Under the pieces are notes generated by a model that worked only from the letters and a program-made list of their open reading frames with translations, was not told the DNA's origin and made no database searches. Shown piece by piece: positions 34,331 through 43,551 of a stretch of 64,000 nt of DNA (positions are counted from its first letter, which is position 1; each line of letters begins with the position of its first letter). The DNA is from Streptomyces sp. PT12 (GTDB taxonomy: Bacteria; Actinomycetota; Actinomycetes; Streptomycetales; Streptomycetaceae), in contig NZ_QEST01000184.1 in NCBI RefSeq assembly GCF_003311645.1, positions 62,001-126,000 of the forward strand. The letters run 5' to 3'. Made by a program: the position numbers and the translations under genes.

Positions 34331-36742
34331 ATGACTGCCAGTGCTGACCTGGACCACGCGCGAACGCGGCACTCGTCGGAGCCTGACGCGCCGAGGGGGC
34401 TGGTACCGGCGTCGGTGGGGCAGGAGGCGCTGTGGCTGGTCGATCAGCTGGGTGGCGGGTCGACGGAGTACTCGATGGTGTTCGCCTACGGCTTCCGTGG
34501 AGACCTGGTGGTGCCCGCTCTCGAGCGGGCGGTGAACCAGGTGGTGGCACGGCACGGGGCGCTGCGCACGACCTTCGTGGAGGAGGACGGGAAGCCGCTC
34601 CAGAGGATCGCCGACGAGCTTCACGTGCGGCTCGTCGTCGAGGACGTGTCGGGGAACGACGGACTGTACCACCGGCTGCTCCTGGAGGAGGAGCGCGCCT
34701 TCGACCTGGAGGCGGGCCCCCTGTTCAGGACCGGCCTGCTGAGGCTGGCCGAACGTGAGCACGTCCTGCTCCTGGCCGTGCACCACGCGGTGTTCGACGG
34801 AGTCTCGCTCGACATCCTCCTGGACGAGCTGCGCGAGTTCTACGCGGCGGCGGTTGACGACCGTGCGCCTGACGTGGAGCCGTCGGTGGCGCAGTTCACG
34901 GACTTCGCGGTGGCGGAGCAGCAGTGGCTGCGGACCGAGGAGTGTGCGGAGCAGCTCGAGTTCTGGCTCCGCACGCTGGACGGAGCCGAGCCGCTGAGGG
35001 TGCCGACCGCCCGGCCTGAGTCGACGGCCGGGTCAGGTGCCGCCGGTCTGGTGCAGTTCGAGGTGGACCGGGAGGTCGGCGCGGGCCTGGAACGCCTGCT
35101 GACCCAGGAGCGGGCGACGCCGTTCATGTTTCTGCTCGCGGCGCACCACGTGGCGTTCGCCCGCGCCACCGGGCAGCGGGACGGCGTGGTGGGCACCCCG
35201 ATGGCGAACCGCCACGAAGCGGGGATGCGGGATGCCATCGGCTACTTCGTGAACATGGTGCCGCTGCGCGTCGATTCGACGGACGCCCGCAGTTTCCGGG
35301 ACCTGTTGCGGCGGGTACGGGGGGTGTTCCTGGACGCGTACGAGAACCAGGACTACCCGTACGCACAGCTGGTGGCCCACCTGCGGTCAGGCCCCGGCGG
35401 CCGGAAGGAGCTGTTCGACACCGCGCTGGCGATGGACTACAGCTCATCGGATCAGGAGGCGTGGCCCGGTGTCGAGGTCGCGCCCGTGGACACCGAGGGA
35501 GTCAGCGCGAAGTTCGACGCGTTGTTCTCGATCTACGCGACCGGGCGGGGCTTCGAGGGGGAGATCAGCTTCCGCACCGCTGTGCTCGACCGGCCGACGG
35601 TCGAGTCGCTCGCCGAGGACTTCGTGGCGATCCTGGGCCGGGCCGTCGCGCATCCCGACGTGGAGCTGGACGAGCTGCTGGCGCGGCCCGGCGGGCAGCC
35701 CAACCGGCCGCACGCACCGGCGCCTTGGGGCCGAGCCGACACCGAAGCCACCATCCCGGTGCTGCCCGGTGGGCCGGCCCTCCGCCGACCGCCGCGCAAC
35801 GCCAGGGAAGAGATCCTGTGCGGGTTGTTCGCCGAGGTCCTGGAAGCCGAGGACGTCTGTATCGACGACGACTTCTTCGACCTGGGCGGCCACTCGCTGC
35901 TGGCCGGACGCCTGGTGTCGCGGGCGCGGTCGGTCCTGGGCGTGGAGCTGGCCGTCCAGTGGCTGTTCGAGACTCCGACGGTTGCGGGTCTGGCCGGGCG
36001 GCTGGACGACGGAGCGTCCGATTCACTGGCGGCCCTCCTTCCGCTGCGCGCGAAGGGACACCTGGACCCGGTCTTCTTCCTGCCCCCGATCGGCGGGCTG
36101 AGCTGGTCCTATGCGAGGTTCCTGCCGTACATCCCGAAGGGACGCCCGGTGTACGGCTTGCAGGCCACCGGGCTCACCGGGGAGGTCGACCGGCCGGAGT
36201 CGGTCCGTGCGCTGGCCGAGACGTACCTCGAACTGATCCGCGACGTATGCCCTCATGGCTCGTGTTTCCTGATGGGATGGTCGTTCGGCGGCGTGGTCGC
36301 GCAGGAGATCGCCGTGATGTTGGAGGCATCGGGCGCCGAGGTCCGCAACCTGGTGCTGCTCGACGCCGTTCCCGCGGTCGGCGGGTCGACCGCGGGCGAT
36401 GAGCTGTCCGAGGAGCAGCTCAAGGCCATCGCGGAGTCGATCCGTGGAGCCGGGGGCGGCGCGTCCGGCGAGCTGACGGAGTCGGTGTTCAACGACCTTT
36501 CGGACATCGCGGCCCACTGTCTCGGTCTCCTGCGGGCCCACCGCTCGCGGAAGTACGGCGGGGGCGCGGTGAGCTTCGAGGCCGAGGAGACGGAACCCGA
36601 ACGCGACCGGGTCGGGGTCCGCTGGGCGGACCTCGTCGGCCGCGGGGTCGAGACCCACCCACTGGACTGCGCCCACGCTGAGGTCATGGACGCCGCGGTG
36701 GTCCGGCGGATGGGTCCCGTCATCGCGGAAGCCGTGAAGTGA
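34331..36742 (+). CDS. NRPS terminal module C-PCP-TE
   Basis: This 803-residue protein is read from ATG 34331 after GGGGGAG; ATG 34316 is an alternative. The condensation domain (15-465) has an intact HHAVFDG. The carrier (about 500-575) has its Ser in [12 protein letters not shown]. The C-terminal type-I thioesterase (about 585-803) has FFLPPIGG, the nucleophile in GWSFGG, an acidic residue in LLDAVP and the catalytic His in DCAHAEVMD. No A domain is present, so the last amino acid is loaded in trans. The TE releases the peptide by hydrolysis or cyclisation. It is the last recognisable biosynthetic gene; ordinary chromosomal genes follow 61 bp later. Confidence 0.93.
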   Translation: MTASADLDHARTRHSSEPDAPRGLVPASVGQEALWLVDQLGGGSTEYSMVFAYGFRGDLVVPALERAVNQVVARHGALRTTFVEEDGKPLQRIADELHVRLVVEDVSGNDGLYHRLLLEEERAFDLEAGPLFRTGLLRLAEREHVLLLAVHHAVFDGVSLDILLDELREFYAAAVDDRAPDVEPSVAQFTDFAVAEQQWLRTEECAEQLEFWLRTLDGAEPLRVPTARPESTAGSGAAGLVQFEVDREVGAGLERLLTQERATPFMFLLAAHHVAFARATGQRDGVVGTPMANRHEAGMRDAIGYFVNMVPLRVDSTDARSFRDLLRRVRGVFLDAYENQDYPYAQLVAHLRSGPGGRKELFDTALAMDYSSSDQEAWPGVEVAPVDTEGVSAKFDALFSIYATGRGFEGEISFRTAVLDRPTVESLAEDFVAILGRAVAHPDVELDELLARPGGQPNRPHAPAPWGRADTEATIPVLPGGPALRRPPRNAREEILCGLFAEVLEAEDVCIDDDFFDLGGHSLLAGRLVSRARSVLGVELAVQWLFETPTVAGLAGRLDDGASDSLAALLPLRAKGHLDPVFFLPPIGGLSWSYARFLPYIPKGRPVYGLQATGLTGEVDRPESVRALAETYLELIRDVCPHGSCFLMGWSFGGVVAQEIAVMLEASGAEVRNLVLLDAVPAVGGSTAGDELSEEQLKAIAESIRGAGGGASGELTESVFNDLSDIAAHCLGLLRAHRSRKYGGGAVSFEAEETEPERDRVGVRWADLVGRGVETHPLDCAHAEVMDAAVVRRMGPVIAEAVK

Positions 36743-36803
36743 CCCTCGCGGACCCCGTCCGTTCGCCGTCAGGGCCAGGGGTCGGCGTGAGAGCCTGGGT
36801 TGC

Positions 36804-38804
36804 ATGAACCGGTTGGCTGGTGTGACCTCGCCGTACCTGCTCCAGCACGCGGACAACCCCGTGGACTGGTGGCCCTGGGGGCCCGAGGCGTTCGACGAGG
36901 CGCGGCGGCGCGATGTGCCCGTGCTGCTCAGCGTCGGGTATGCCAGTTGCCACTGGTGCCATGTCATGGCGCGCGAGAGCTTCGAGGACGACGCGCTCGC
37001 GGGCTATCTCAACGCGCGCTTCCTGCCCGTCAAGGTGGACCGCGAGGAGCGGCCCGACATCGACTCCGTCTACATGGACGCCGTGCAGGCGGCGACGGGC
37101 CAGGGCGGCTGGCCGATGACCGTGTTCATGACGGCCGAGGGCGAACCGTTCTACTTCGGCACCTACTTCCCGCCCTCGCCGCGCGCCGGGCTGCCCTCGT
37201 TCCGGCAGCTGCTCGAAGGCGTGCACGCCGCGTGGACCGACCGGCGCGACGAGGTCGCCGGGGTCGCGGGGCGCATCGCGCGCGAGCTGGCGGGGCGCGC
37301 GCTCGAGTACGGCGACGCCCGCCCGCCCGCGGCCGAGGACCTGGCGATGGCGGTCGGCGGGCTCGCGGGCGAGTTCGACGCGGAGCACGGGGGGTTCGGT
37401 GGCGCGCCCAAGTTCCCTCCGTCGTCGGCGCTCGCGTTTCTGCTGCGTCACCACGCGCGCACGGGCTCGGCCCAGGCGCTGCGGCTCGCGGAGCGCACGT
37501 GTGACGCGATGGCGCGCGGCGGGATCTTCGACCAGCTCGGCGGCGGCTTCGCGCGGTACGCGGTGGACGCGGCGTGGGAGGTGCCGCACTTCGAGAAGAT
37601 GCTGTACGACAACGCCCTGCTCGGCCGCGTCTACACGCAGCTGTGGCGGACCACGGGGTCGGATCGTTGGCGCGGGATCGCCCTGGAGACGGCCGACTTC
37701 ATGGTGCGCGAGCTGCGCACGGGCGAGGGCGGGTTCGCGTCGGGGCTCGACGCGGACAGCGAGGCCCCCGAAGGGGGCGGGCACGCGGAGGGCGCCTACT
37801 ACACGTGGACGCCCGCGCAGCTCGCCGACGCGCTCGGCCCCGCGGACGCGGCGCTCGCGGCCGACGTGTTCGGCCTGGGCGCGGGGGGAACGCTGCGGCT
37901 GCCCGGCGCCGAGCCGCCCGCGTCGCTGCGGGAGCGGCTGCGCGCGGCGCGCGAGCGCAGGCCGCGGCCCGAGCGTGACGACAAGGTGGTGGCCGCGTGG
38001 AACGGCCTCGCCATCGCGGCGCTGGCCGAGACCGGCGCGTGCTTCGACCGCGAGGACCTGGTGGCGGCCGCGGTGGGCGCGGCGGAGCTGCTGTGCGCCG
38101 TGCACCTGGGCGCGAACGGCCGCCTCGCGCGCACCTCGCGCGACGGTCGCGCCGGAGCGAGCGCCGGGGTGCTCGAGGACTACGCGGATGTGGCCGAGGG
38201 GTTCATCGCCCTGCACGCGGTGACGGGCGAACGCCGCTGGCTCGATGGGGCCGGGGCGCTGCTCGATGTCGTGCTTGAGCGGTTCACGAGCGAGGACGGC
38301 GCGCTGTACGACACGGCCGACGACGCCGAGCGGCTGATCAGGCGCCCGCAGGACCCGACGGACGGCGCGACCCCGGCGGGCTGGACGGCCGCGGCGGGCG
38401 CGTTGCTCTCGTATGCCGCGCACACCGGGAGCGACCGGCACCGCCGCGCGGCGGAGCGGGCGTTGGGCATCGTCACCGCGCTCGGCACCCGGGCGCCGCG
38501 CTTCATCGGGTGGGGGCTCGCGGTCGCCGAGGCCGCGCTCGACGGGCCGCGCGAGGTCGCGGTGGTCGGCCCCGCCGACGACCCGGCCACGGGCGAGCTG
38601 CACCGGACGGCGCTGCGCTCGACGGCGCCTGGCGCGGTGGTGACGCGCGGGGAGCCGGGCGCGGCGGACCCGCCGCCCCTGCTGGCCGGGCGCCCCCTGC
38701 GTGAAGGGCGGCCGACGGCGTATGTGTGCCGGGGCTTCGTGTGCGCTGCCCCGACGAACGACCCCGCCGAACTGGCCGCCCAGCTCGCCCCCTCGGGGGC
38801 GTGA
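36804..38804 (+). CDS. YyaL/DUF255 thioredoxin-domain protein
   Basis: This 666-residue protein is of the spermatogenesis-associated-protein-20/YyaL family. The N-terminal thioredoxin-like domain reads [18 protein letters not shown] and contains the CxxC of [10 protein letters not shown]. The rest forms the (alpha/alpha) six-hairpin glycosidase-like part with [14 protein letters not shown]. The cellular role is not established; the family is widespread and usually single-copy. It is the first gene outside the NRPS cluster, read as a single gene with its own start after GAGAG. Confidence 0.88.
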   Translation: MNRLAGVTSPYLLQHADNPVDWWPWGPEAFDEARRRDVPVLLSVGYASCHWCHVMARESFEDDALAGYLNARFLPVKVDREERPDIDSVYMDAVQAATGQGGWPMTVFMTAEGEPFYFGTYFPPSPRAGLPSFRQLLEGVHAAWTDRRDEVAGVAGRIARELAGRALEYGDARPPAAEDLAMAVGGLAGEFDAEHGGFGGAPKFPPSSALAFLLRHHARTGSAQALRLAERTCDAMARGGIFDQLGGGFARYAVDAAWEVPHFEKMLYDNALLGRVYTQLWRTTGSDRWRGIALETADFMVRELRTGEGGFASGLDADSEAPEGGGHAEGAYYTWTPAQLADALGPADAALAADVFGLGAGGTLRLPGAEPPASLRERLRAARERRPRPERDDKVVAAWNGLAIAALAETGACFDREDLVAAAVGAAELLCAVHLGANGRLARTSRDGRAGASAGVLEDYADVAEGFIALHAVTGERRWLDGAGALLDVVLERFTSEDGALYDTADDAERLIRRPQDPTDGATPAGWTAAAGALLSYAAHTGSDRHRRAAERALGIVTALGTRAPRFIGWGLAVAEAALDGPREVAVVGPADDPATGELHRTALRSTAPGAVVTRGEPGAADPPPLLAGRPLREGRPTAYVCRGFVCAAPTNDPAELAAQLAPSGA

Positions 38805-38847
38805 GGGCCCCACCCCGCCGCCTCGTCGGCGCCGGGGGCCGAGTCGT

Positions 38848-38883
38848 CCAGGTCGTGCTCCAGGTCGTGCTCCAGGTCGTCTC
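38848..38883. repeat. 12-bp tandem repeat, three units
   Basis: Three units of ccaggtcgtgct (the last degenerate) lie between the YyaL gene and pckG. Confidence 0.9.
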
Positions 38884-38958
38884 ATTGGTGGTGACTCTCA
38901 AAAGTGAGTAGCTGTCAAGAGGCGGGGGTCGTTCCCTCGCCCTCGGGTGTGATGTGTC

Positions 38959-38970
38959 GCTCATATGAGC
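38959..38970. promoter_or_regulatory. Perfect palindrome upstream of pckG
   Basis: gctcatatgagc is a perfect 12-bp palindrome 98 bp before the pckG start. It is flanked by gtgt/acac and followed by two gatgagcg copies (near 39008 and 39028). It may be an operator controlling gluconeogenic expression; no regulator can be named. Confidence 0.35.
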
Positions 38971-39068
38971 CCGACTGGACACACAAGAGAGAAGGCGGCA
39001 CCATCAGATGAGCGTTCCCCTTTTCGGATGAGCGCTCGCTCAACGACCCTCAACCCTCTGGAGCGAAC

Positions 39069-40919
39069 GTGACGCTGACCTCAGCAGCTCCCGTCGCCGC
39101 CCACGCCCCGACCCGGCATCACAAGCTCGTCTCCTGGGTCGAGGAGATCGCCGCGCTGACCGAGCCCGACCGGGTGGTCTGGTGCGACGGCTCCCAGGAG
39201 GAGTACGACCGCCTGTGCGACGAGCTGGTCGCCAAGGGCACCTTTGTGAAGCTCGACCCCGACAAGCGCCCCGGCTCGTTCTACGCAGCGTCCGACCCCA
39301 CGGACGTCGCCCGCGTCGAGGACCGCACCTTCATCTGCTCGGAGCGGGAGGAGGACGCGGGACCGACCAACCACTGGATGGACCCGGCCGAGATGCGGGA
39401 GACGTTCAGCGGCCCCGACGGGCACTTCCGCGGCGCGATGCGCGGGCGGACCATGTATGTGGTGCCGTTCTGCATGGGCCCGCTGGGCTCGCCGCTCTCC
39501 GCCCTCGGCGTGGAGATCACCGATTCCGCCTATGTCGCCGTCGCCATGCGGACCATGACCCGGATGGGCAGCGCCGTCCTGGACGAGCTGGGCACGGACG
39601 GGGCGTTCGTCCGCGCCGTGCACTCCGTCGGCGCGCCCCTGACCGAGGGGCGCGAGGACGTGCCCTGGCCGTGCAACTCCGTCAAGTACATCTCGCACTT
39701 CCCCGAGACCCGCGAGATCTGGTCCTTCGGCTCCGGCTACGGGGGCAACGCGCTGCTCGGCAAGAAGTGCTACGCCCTGCGCATCGCCTCCGTCATGGCC
39801 AGGGACGAGGGCTGGCTGGCGGAGCACATGCTGATCCTCAAGCTCACCCCGCCAGGCGGCGCCCCCGCCCGGTACATCGCGGCGGCCTTCCCCTCCGCCT
39901 GCGGCAAGACCAACCTCGCCATGCTCCGGCCCTCGCTCCCCGGCTGGCGCGTGGAGACGGTCGGGGACGACATCGCGTGGATGCGGTTCGGCGAGGACGG
40001 CCGCCTCTACGCGATCAACCCCGAGGCGGGCTTCTTCGGCGTCGCCCCTGGCACGGGCGAGCGCACCAACGCCAACGCCATGCGCACCCTGTGGGGGAAC
40101 GCGGTCTTCACCAATGTCGCCCTCACCGACGAGGGCGACGTGTGGTGGGAGGGCATGACCGACGAGACCCCCGACCACCTCACCGACTGGCGAGGGAACG
40201 ACTGGACGCCGGGCGGCGGCACCCCCGCGGCCCACCCCAACGCGCGGTTCACGGTGCCCGCCGCGCAGTGCCCGACGATCGCGCCGGAGTGGGAGGACCC
40301 CGAAGGCGTGCCCATCTCGGCGATCCTCTTCGGCGGGCGCCGCGCCACGGCCGTTCCGCTGGTCACCGAGTCGTTCTCGTGGCGGCACGGCGTCTTCCTC
40401 GGGGCCAACGTCGCCTCAGAGAAGACCGCGGCGGCCGAGGGCACGGTGGGCGAGCTGCGCCACGACCCGTTCGCCATGCTGCCGTTCTGCGGCTACCACA
40501 TGGGGGACTACTTCGCGCACTGGCTCAGGACCGGCGAACGCGCGGGTGAGCAGGGCGCCTTGCCGAAGATCTACTACGTCAACTGGTTCAAGAAGGACGC
40601 CGAAGGGGCGTTCGTCTGGCCAGGGTTCGGCGAGAACATCAGGGTGCTCAAGTGGATCGTCGAGCGCCTCGACGGGCGGGCCGACGGCGTCGAGACGCCC
40701 ATCGGCGTGGTGCCCGCGCCCGGCGCGCTCGACACCGAAGGGCTGGGGCTGACCGACGAGCAGGTGGCGTTCCTGCTCGAGGTGGCCCCCGACGTCTGGC
40801 GCCGGGAGGCCGAGCTGATCCCCGACCACCTCAGGACGTTCGGCGCGAAGACGCCCGACGGGCTCTGGGAGGAGTACGAGGCACTGGTCGAGCGCCTGGA
40901 ACGGCTCGGCGGCGGCTGA
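39069..40919 (+). CDS. pckG: Phosphoenolpyruvate carboxykinase (GTP)
   Basis: This 616-residue protein is the full length for the GTP-dependent class. It converts oxaloacetate plus GTP to PEP, the entry step of gluconeogenesis. Seen: [13 protein letters not shown], the P-loop-like kinase motif [14 protein letters not shown], the metal-site Asp in GDDIAWM, and [13 protein letters not shown]. The start is GTG 39069 with GGAG 7 nt upstream. It is monocistronic, with a 264-bp leader region carrying palindromes. Cytosolic housekeeping enzyme. Confidence 0.97.
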   Translation: MTLTSAAPVAAHAPTRHHKLVSWVEEIAALTEPDRVVWCDGSQEEYDRLCDELVAKGTFVKLDPDKRPGSFYAASDPTDVARVEDRTFICSEREEDAGPTNHWMDPAEMRETFSGPDGHFRGAMRGRTMYVVPFCMGPLGSPLSALGVEITDSAYVAVAMRTMTRMGSAVLDELGTDGAFVRAVHSVGAPLTEGREDVPWPCNSVKYISHFPETREIWSFGSGYGGNALLGKKCYALRIASVMARDEGWLAEHMLILKLTPPGGAPARYIAAAFPSACGKTNLAMLRPSLPGWRVETVGDDIAWMRFGEDGRLYAINPEAGFFGVAPGTGERTNANAMRTLWGNAVFTNVALTDEGDVWWEGMTDETPDHLTDWRGNDWTPGGGTPAAHPNARFTVPAAQCPTIAPEWEDPEGVPISAILFGGRRATAVPLVTESFSWRHGVFLGANVASEKTAAAEGTVGELRHDPFAMLPFCGYHMGDYFAHWLRTGERAGEQGALPKIYYVNWFKKDAEGAFVWPGFGENIRVLKWIVERLDGRADGVETPIGVVPAPGALDTEGLGLTDEQVAFLLEVAPDVWRREAELIPDHLRTFGAKTPDGLWEEYEALVERLERLGGG

Positions 40920-40953
40920 GCCGACCGAACGGCGCGGACGCGCGCGGCGGGGG

Positions 40954-40977
40954 CCCCGGCTCGATGGAGCGCCGGGG
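40954..40977. terminator. Hairpin between convergent pckG and aminotransferase genes
   Basis: Seven-base arms ccccggc / gccgggg with a 10-nt loop are followed by ttcctc. It lies centrally in the 87-bp convergent gap and could stop transcription from either side. Confidence 0.4.
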
Positions 40978-41006
40978 TTCCTCGCCGCGTCATCACCGGC
41001 TTCGCG

Positions 41007-42218
41007 TCAGTACTGGTTGTAGCCGTCGAGGAACGAGCCGATCCGCTCGATCGCGTGCTCAAGCTCGCTGACCTGCGGCAGGGTGACGATGCGGAAGTGG
41101 TCGGGCTCGGGCCAGTTGAACCCGGTGCCGTGCACGATCATGATCTTCTCCGCGCGGAGCAGATCGAGCACCATCTGCCGGTCGTCCTTGATCTTGTAGA
41201 CCTTGGGGTCGAGGCGAGGGAACGCGTAGAGCGCGCCCTTCGGCTTGACGCATGTCACGCCGGGGATCCGCGTCAGCATCTCGTACGCGGTGTCGCGCTG
41301 GGCGAGGATGCGGCCGCCGGGCAGGACCAGCTGCTCGATCGACTGGCGGCCGAAGAGGGCGGCGGCGACGGCGTGCTGGGCGGGCATGTTGGCGCACAGC
41401 CGCATGTTCGCGAGGATGGTCAGGCCCTCGATGTAGCTGGTGGCGTTCTCCTTGGGGCCGCAGACGGCCATCCAGCCGCAACGGAAGCCCGCCACCCGGT
41501 AGTTCTTCGACAGGCCGTTGAACGTCAGGGTCAGCAGGTCGGGCGCGAGCGCGGCCGTCGAGGTGTGGGTCGCGCCGTCGTACAGGATCCGGTCGTAGAT
41601 CTCGTCGGAGCACAGCACGAGGCGGTGCCGCCTGGCCAGCTCGGCGAGCTGACGGATCATCTCCTCGCTGTAGACCGCGCCCGTGGGGTTGTTGGGGTTG
41701 ATGATCACCAACGCCTTGGTGCGGTCGGTGATCTTCCGCTCGATGTCGGCGAGGTCGGGCATCCACTCGGCCTGCTCGTCGCAGCGGTAGTGCACCGCGG
41801 TGCCGCCCGCGAGCGAGACCGACGCCGTCCACAGGGGGTAGTCGGGGGCCGGGACCAGCACCTCGTCGCCGTCGTCGAGCAGCGCCTGCATCGACATCTG
41901 GATCAGCTCGGAGACGCCGTTCCCGAGGTAGATGTCCTCGACGGAGAGGTGGATGCCCTTGGTCTGGTAGTGCTGCATCACGGCGCGGCGGGCGGACAGG
42001 AGGCCCTTGGCGTCGCCGTACCCGTGGGCCATCGAGACATTCCTGAGGATGTCCTCGAGGATCTCGGGCGGGCAGTCGAAGCCGAACGCCGCGGGGTTGC
42101 CGGTGTTCAGCTTCAGGATGCGGTGGCCTGCCGACTCGAGCCGCTGTGCCTCTTCGAGCACCGGGCCGCGGATCTCATAGCAGACATTGGCGAGCTTGGT
42201 CGACTGGATCACCTGCAT
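41007..42218 (-). CDS. AlaA-type PLP aminotransferase
   Basis: This 403-residue class-I/II aminotransferase is read from ATG 42218, with AAGGTGG 6 nt upstream; a GTG three codons earlier is inside that site. It opens with IQSTKLANVCYEIRGPVLEEA, characteristic of the AlaA/YfbQ group that makes alanine from pyruvate and glutamate. PLP contacts: INPNNPTGA, SDEIYDRI, Lys in GLSKNYRVAGFRCGWM and the C-terminal Arg in FRIVTLP. It is a housekeeping gene, convergent with pckG. Confidence 0.9.
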   Translation of the reverse strand: MQVIQSTKLANVCYEIRGPVLEEAQRLESAGHRILKLNTGNPAAFGFDCPPEILEDILRNVSMAHGYGDAKGLLSARRAVMQHYQTKGIHLSVEDIYLGNGVSELIQMSMQALLDDGDEVLVPAPDYPLWTASVSLAGGTAVHYRCDEQAEWMPDLADIERKITDRTKALVIINPNNPTGAVYSEEMIRQLAELARRHRLVLCSDEIYDRILYDGATHTSTAALAPDLLTLTFNGLSKNYRVAGFRCGWMAVCGPKENATSYIEGLTILANMRLCANMPAQHAVAAALFGRQSIEQLVLPGGRILAQRDTAYEMLTRIPGVTCVKPKGALYAFPRLDPKVYKIKDDRQMVLDLLRAEKIMIVHGTGFNWPEPDHFRIVTLPQVSELEHAIERIGSFLDGYNQY

Positions 42219-42288
42219 GCCCGCCACCTTACGGCTGTGTTACGCGGACCGCCCTGTGTTTTCGCCCACCCGGGTGGCGGCCCCCCGA

Positions 42289-42870
42289 TCAGGAGTCATG
42301 GGCCAGCACGCCGCCCTGAAGGGTCCTGGTCACGCGGTCGAGCGCCTCGTGGCGGGCCAGGCTGCCCTCGGACACCGCCTCCCAGCCCGCGGCCACCGCG
42401 TACCACAGGATCCGGAAGAACCACTCCATGTCCATCTCCCGGGAGAAGAACCCCTGTGCCTGGCCCCGCGCGAACAGCACGGCCGCCGGGAGCTGCGCGG
42501 CCTCCCACGAGGGGCTCGCCCAGTCGTCCGCGGTGAGCGACGGCTCGCTGAACAGGAACTCCACCCGGGGCCCCGCTTCGAAGAACGCCCGCACCAGGCG
42601 CGGGAACGCCTCGGCGATCGGGCCCTGGTCGAGCGCGGCGTCGGCGAGCGCCCGCTCGATGGTCTCGGTGCAGTCCTCGAGCAGGCCCCTGACCAGGGCC
42701 GCGCGGTCGGGGAAGTAGCGGTGGAGGGTGCTGCGGCCCACGCCCGCCGCCCTGGCGACCTCGCCGAGCGGGGCGGCCTTGTCCTCCGTGTAGACGGCGA
42801 TCGCCGCGTCGAGGATCGCCCGGCGGGTGCGGGCCAGGGTGCCGGGGGCGGACGACGCCGTGGAAGCCAT
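42289..42870 (-). CDS. TetR-family transcriptional regulator
   Basis: This 193-residue protein has an N-terminal helix-turn-helix (RRAILDAAIAVYTEDKAAPLGEVARAAGVGRSTLHRYFPDR split across helices 1-4), with the signature GVGRSTLHRYFPDRAALV. The C-terminal ligand domain reads FFEAGPRVEFLF. The start is ATG 42870; a longer open frame runs upstream across the divergent gene and is rejected. Only 64 bp separate it from the divergent PH-domain gene, and that gap holds a palindrome ending on the neighbour's start codon. It probably represses both. The ligand is unknown. Confidence 0.88.
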   Translation of the reverse strand: MASTASSAPGTLARTRRAILDAAIAVYTEDKAAPLGEVARAAGVGRSTLHRYFPDRAALVRGLLEDCTETIERALADAALDQGPIAEAFPRLVRAFFEAGPRVEFLFSEPSLTADDWASPSWEAAQLPAAVLFARGQAQGFFSREMDMEWFFRILWYAVAAGWEAVSEGSLARHEALDRVTRTLQGGVLAHDS

Positions 42871-42918
42871 GGGCTCATGGTAGGGAAGCGAAAAGGGGTT
42901 GGACTTGTCGTCCTCCTG

Positions 42919-42935
42919 TGGGACACTGTATCCCA
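42919..42935. promoter_or_regulatory. Candidate TetR operator over the PH-domain gene start
   Basis: The 17-bp imperfect palindrome tgggacactgtatccca (one mismatch per arm) ends on the A of the ATG at 42935. A TTGGAC hexamer (42899-42904) lies upstream. The layout suggests a short or leaderless transcript blocked by the divergent regulator. Confidence 0.5.
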
Positions 42936-43459
42936 TGGTGAGTCGGCTGGTTCGATCGGGGAGGCGGGGCGAGGTCGTCCCGCTCAGGGCGCCGCGCCAC
43001 CGGGTGGAGCGGCGGGCCGTCCTGCTCTGGGCCGTCCGCGCCCTCGCGGTGCCGCTGGTGCTCGGCGGCGCGCTGGCCGCGGCGCACGCGCTGTGGGACG
43101 CGGCGCGGCCGTGGACGGGGCCCGCGCTGGCGGCGGTCGGGGTCATCGGCGCGCTGTATGTGGCGGTGATGCCGTCGTGGCGGTATGCCGTGCACCGCTG
43201 GGAGTCGACGGATGAGGCGGTGTACGCGACGACGGGGTGGTTCGTGCGGGAGTGGCGCATAGCCCCCCTGTCCCGGATCCAGACGGTGGACACCGTGCGC
43301 GGCCCGCTGGAGCAGGCGCTGGGGCTGGCCACGCTGGTGGTCACCACGGCCTCCTCGCGTGGCGCCATCCACATCAGCGGCCTGGCCCCCGAGGTGGCGG
43401 ACGAGGCCGCCGAGCGGCTGGCCCACATCACGCGGCTCACGCCGGGCGACGCGACATGA
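42935..43459 (+). CDS. Bacterial PH-domain (YdbS-like) membrane protein
   Basis: This is a 174-residue protein with two hydrophobic segments (about 30-50 and 60-80), then a bPH2 domain: YAVHRWESTDEAVYATTGWFVREWRIAPLSRIQTVD. YdbS/YdbT pairs of such proteins are common in Firmicutes and Actinobacteria, and the exact role is unsettled. The start is ATG 42935; the ORF can be extended upstream but the operator and TetR gene make that unlikely. Its stop overlaps a repeat-encoded mini-ORF as ATGA, linking it to the larger PH-domain gene downstream. Confidence 0.8.
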   Translation: MVSRLVRSGRRGEVVPLRAPRHRVERRAVLLWAVRALAVPLVLGGALAAAHALWDAARPWTGPALAAVGVIGALYVAVMPSWRYAVHRWESTDEAVYATTGWFVREWRIAPLSRIQTVDTVRGPLEQALGLATLVVTTASSRGAIHISGLAPEVADEAAERLAHITRLTPGDAT

Positions 43460-43527
43460 ACGGTCGAGACATGAACGGTCGAGACATGGACGGTCGAGAC
43501 ATGGACGGTCGAGACATGAGCGGTCGC
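43453..43527. repeat. 15-bp tandem repeat, five units
   Basis: Five consecutive units of gacatgaacggtcga (units 3-5 with 1-3 changes), each carrying an ATG, fill the junction between the two PH-domain genes. The first unit contains the stop of the upstream gene. Confidence 0.97.
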
Positions 43528-43551
43528 GGGACGAGCGGGGGCGGGACATGA
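43456..43551 (+). CDS. Repeat-encoded 31-residue mini-ORF bridging two genes
   Basis: The reading frame from ATG 43456 to TGA 43551 overlaps the upstream gene's stop as ATGA at its start, and the downstream gene's start as ATGA at its end. It encodes (M-N/D/S-G-R-D) pentapeptides. It may act only as a translational bridge carrying ribosomes from one PH-domain gene to the next. No protein function is proposed. Confidence 0.4.
   Translation: MNGRDMNGRDMDGRDMDGRDMSGRGTSGGGT

Noticed and set aside
43453-43527. Tandem repeat considered as a CRISPR array or integration site
   Set aside because: Units are directly adjacent with no spacers, and no cas or integrase gene is in the window.
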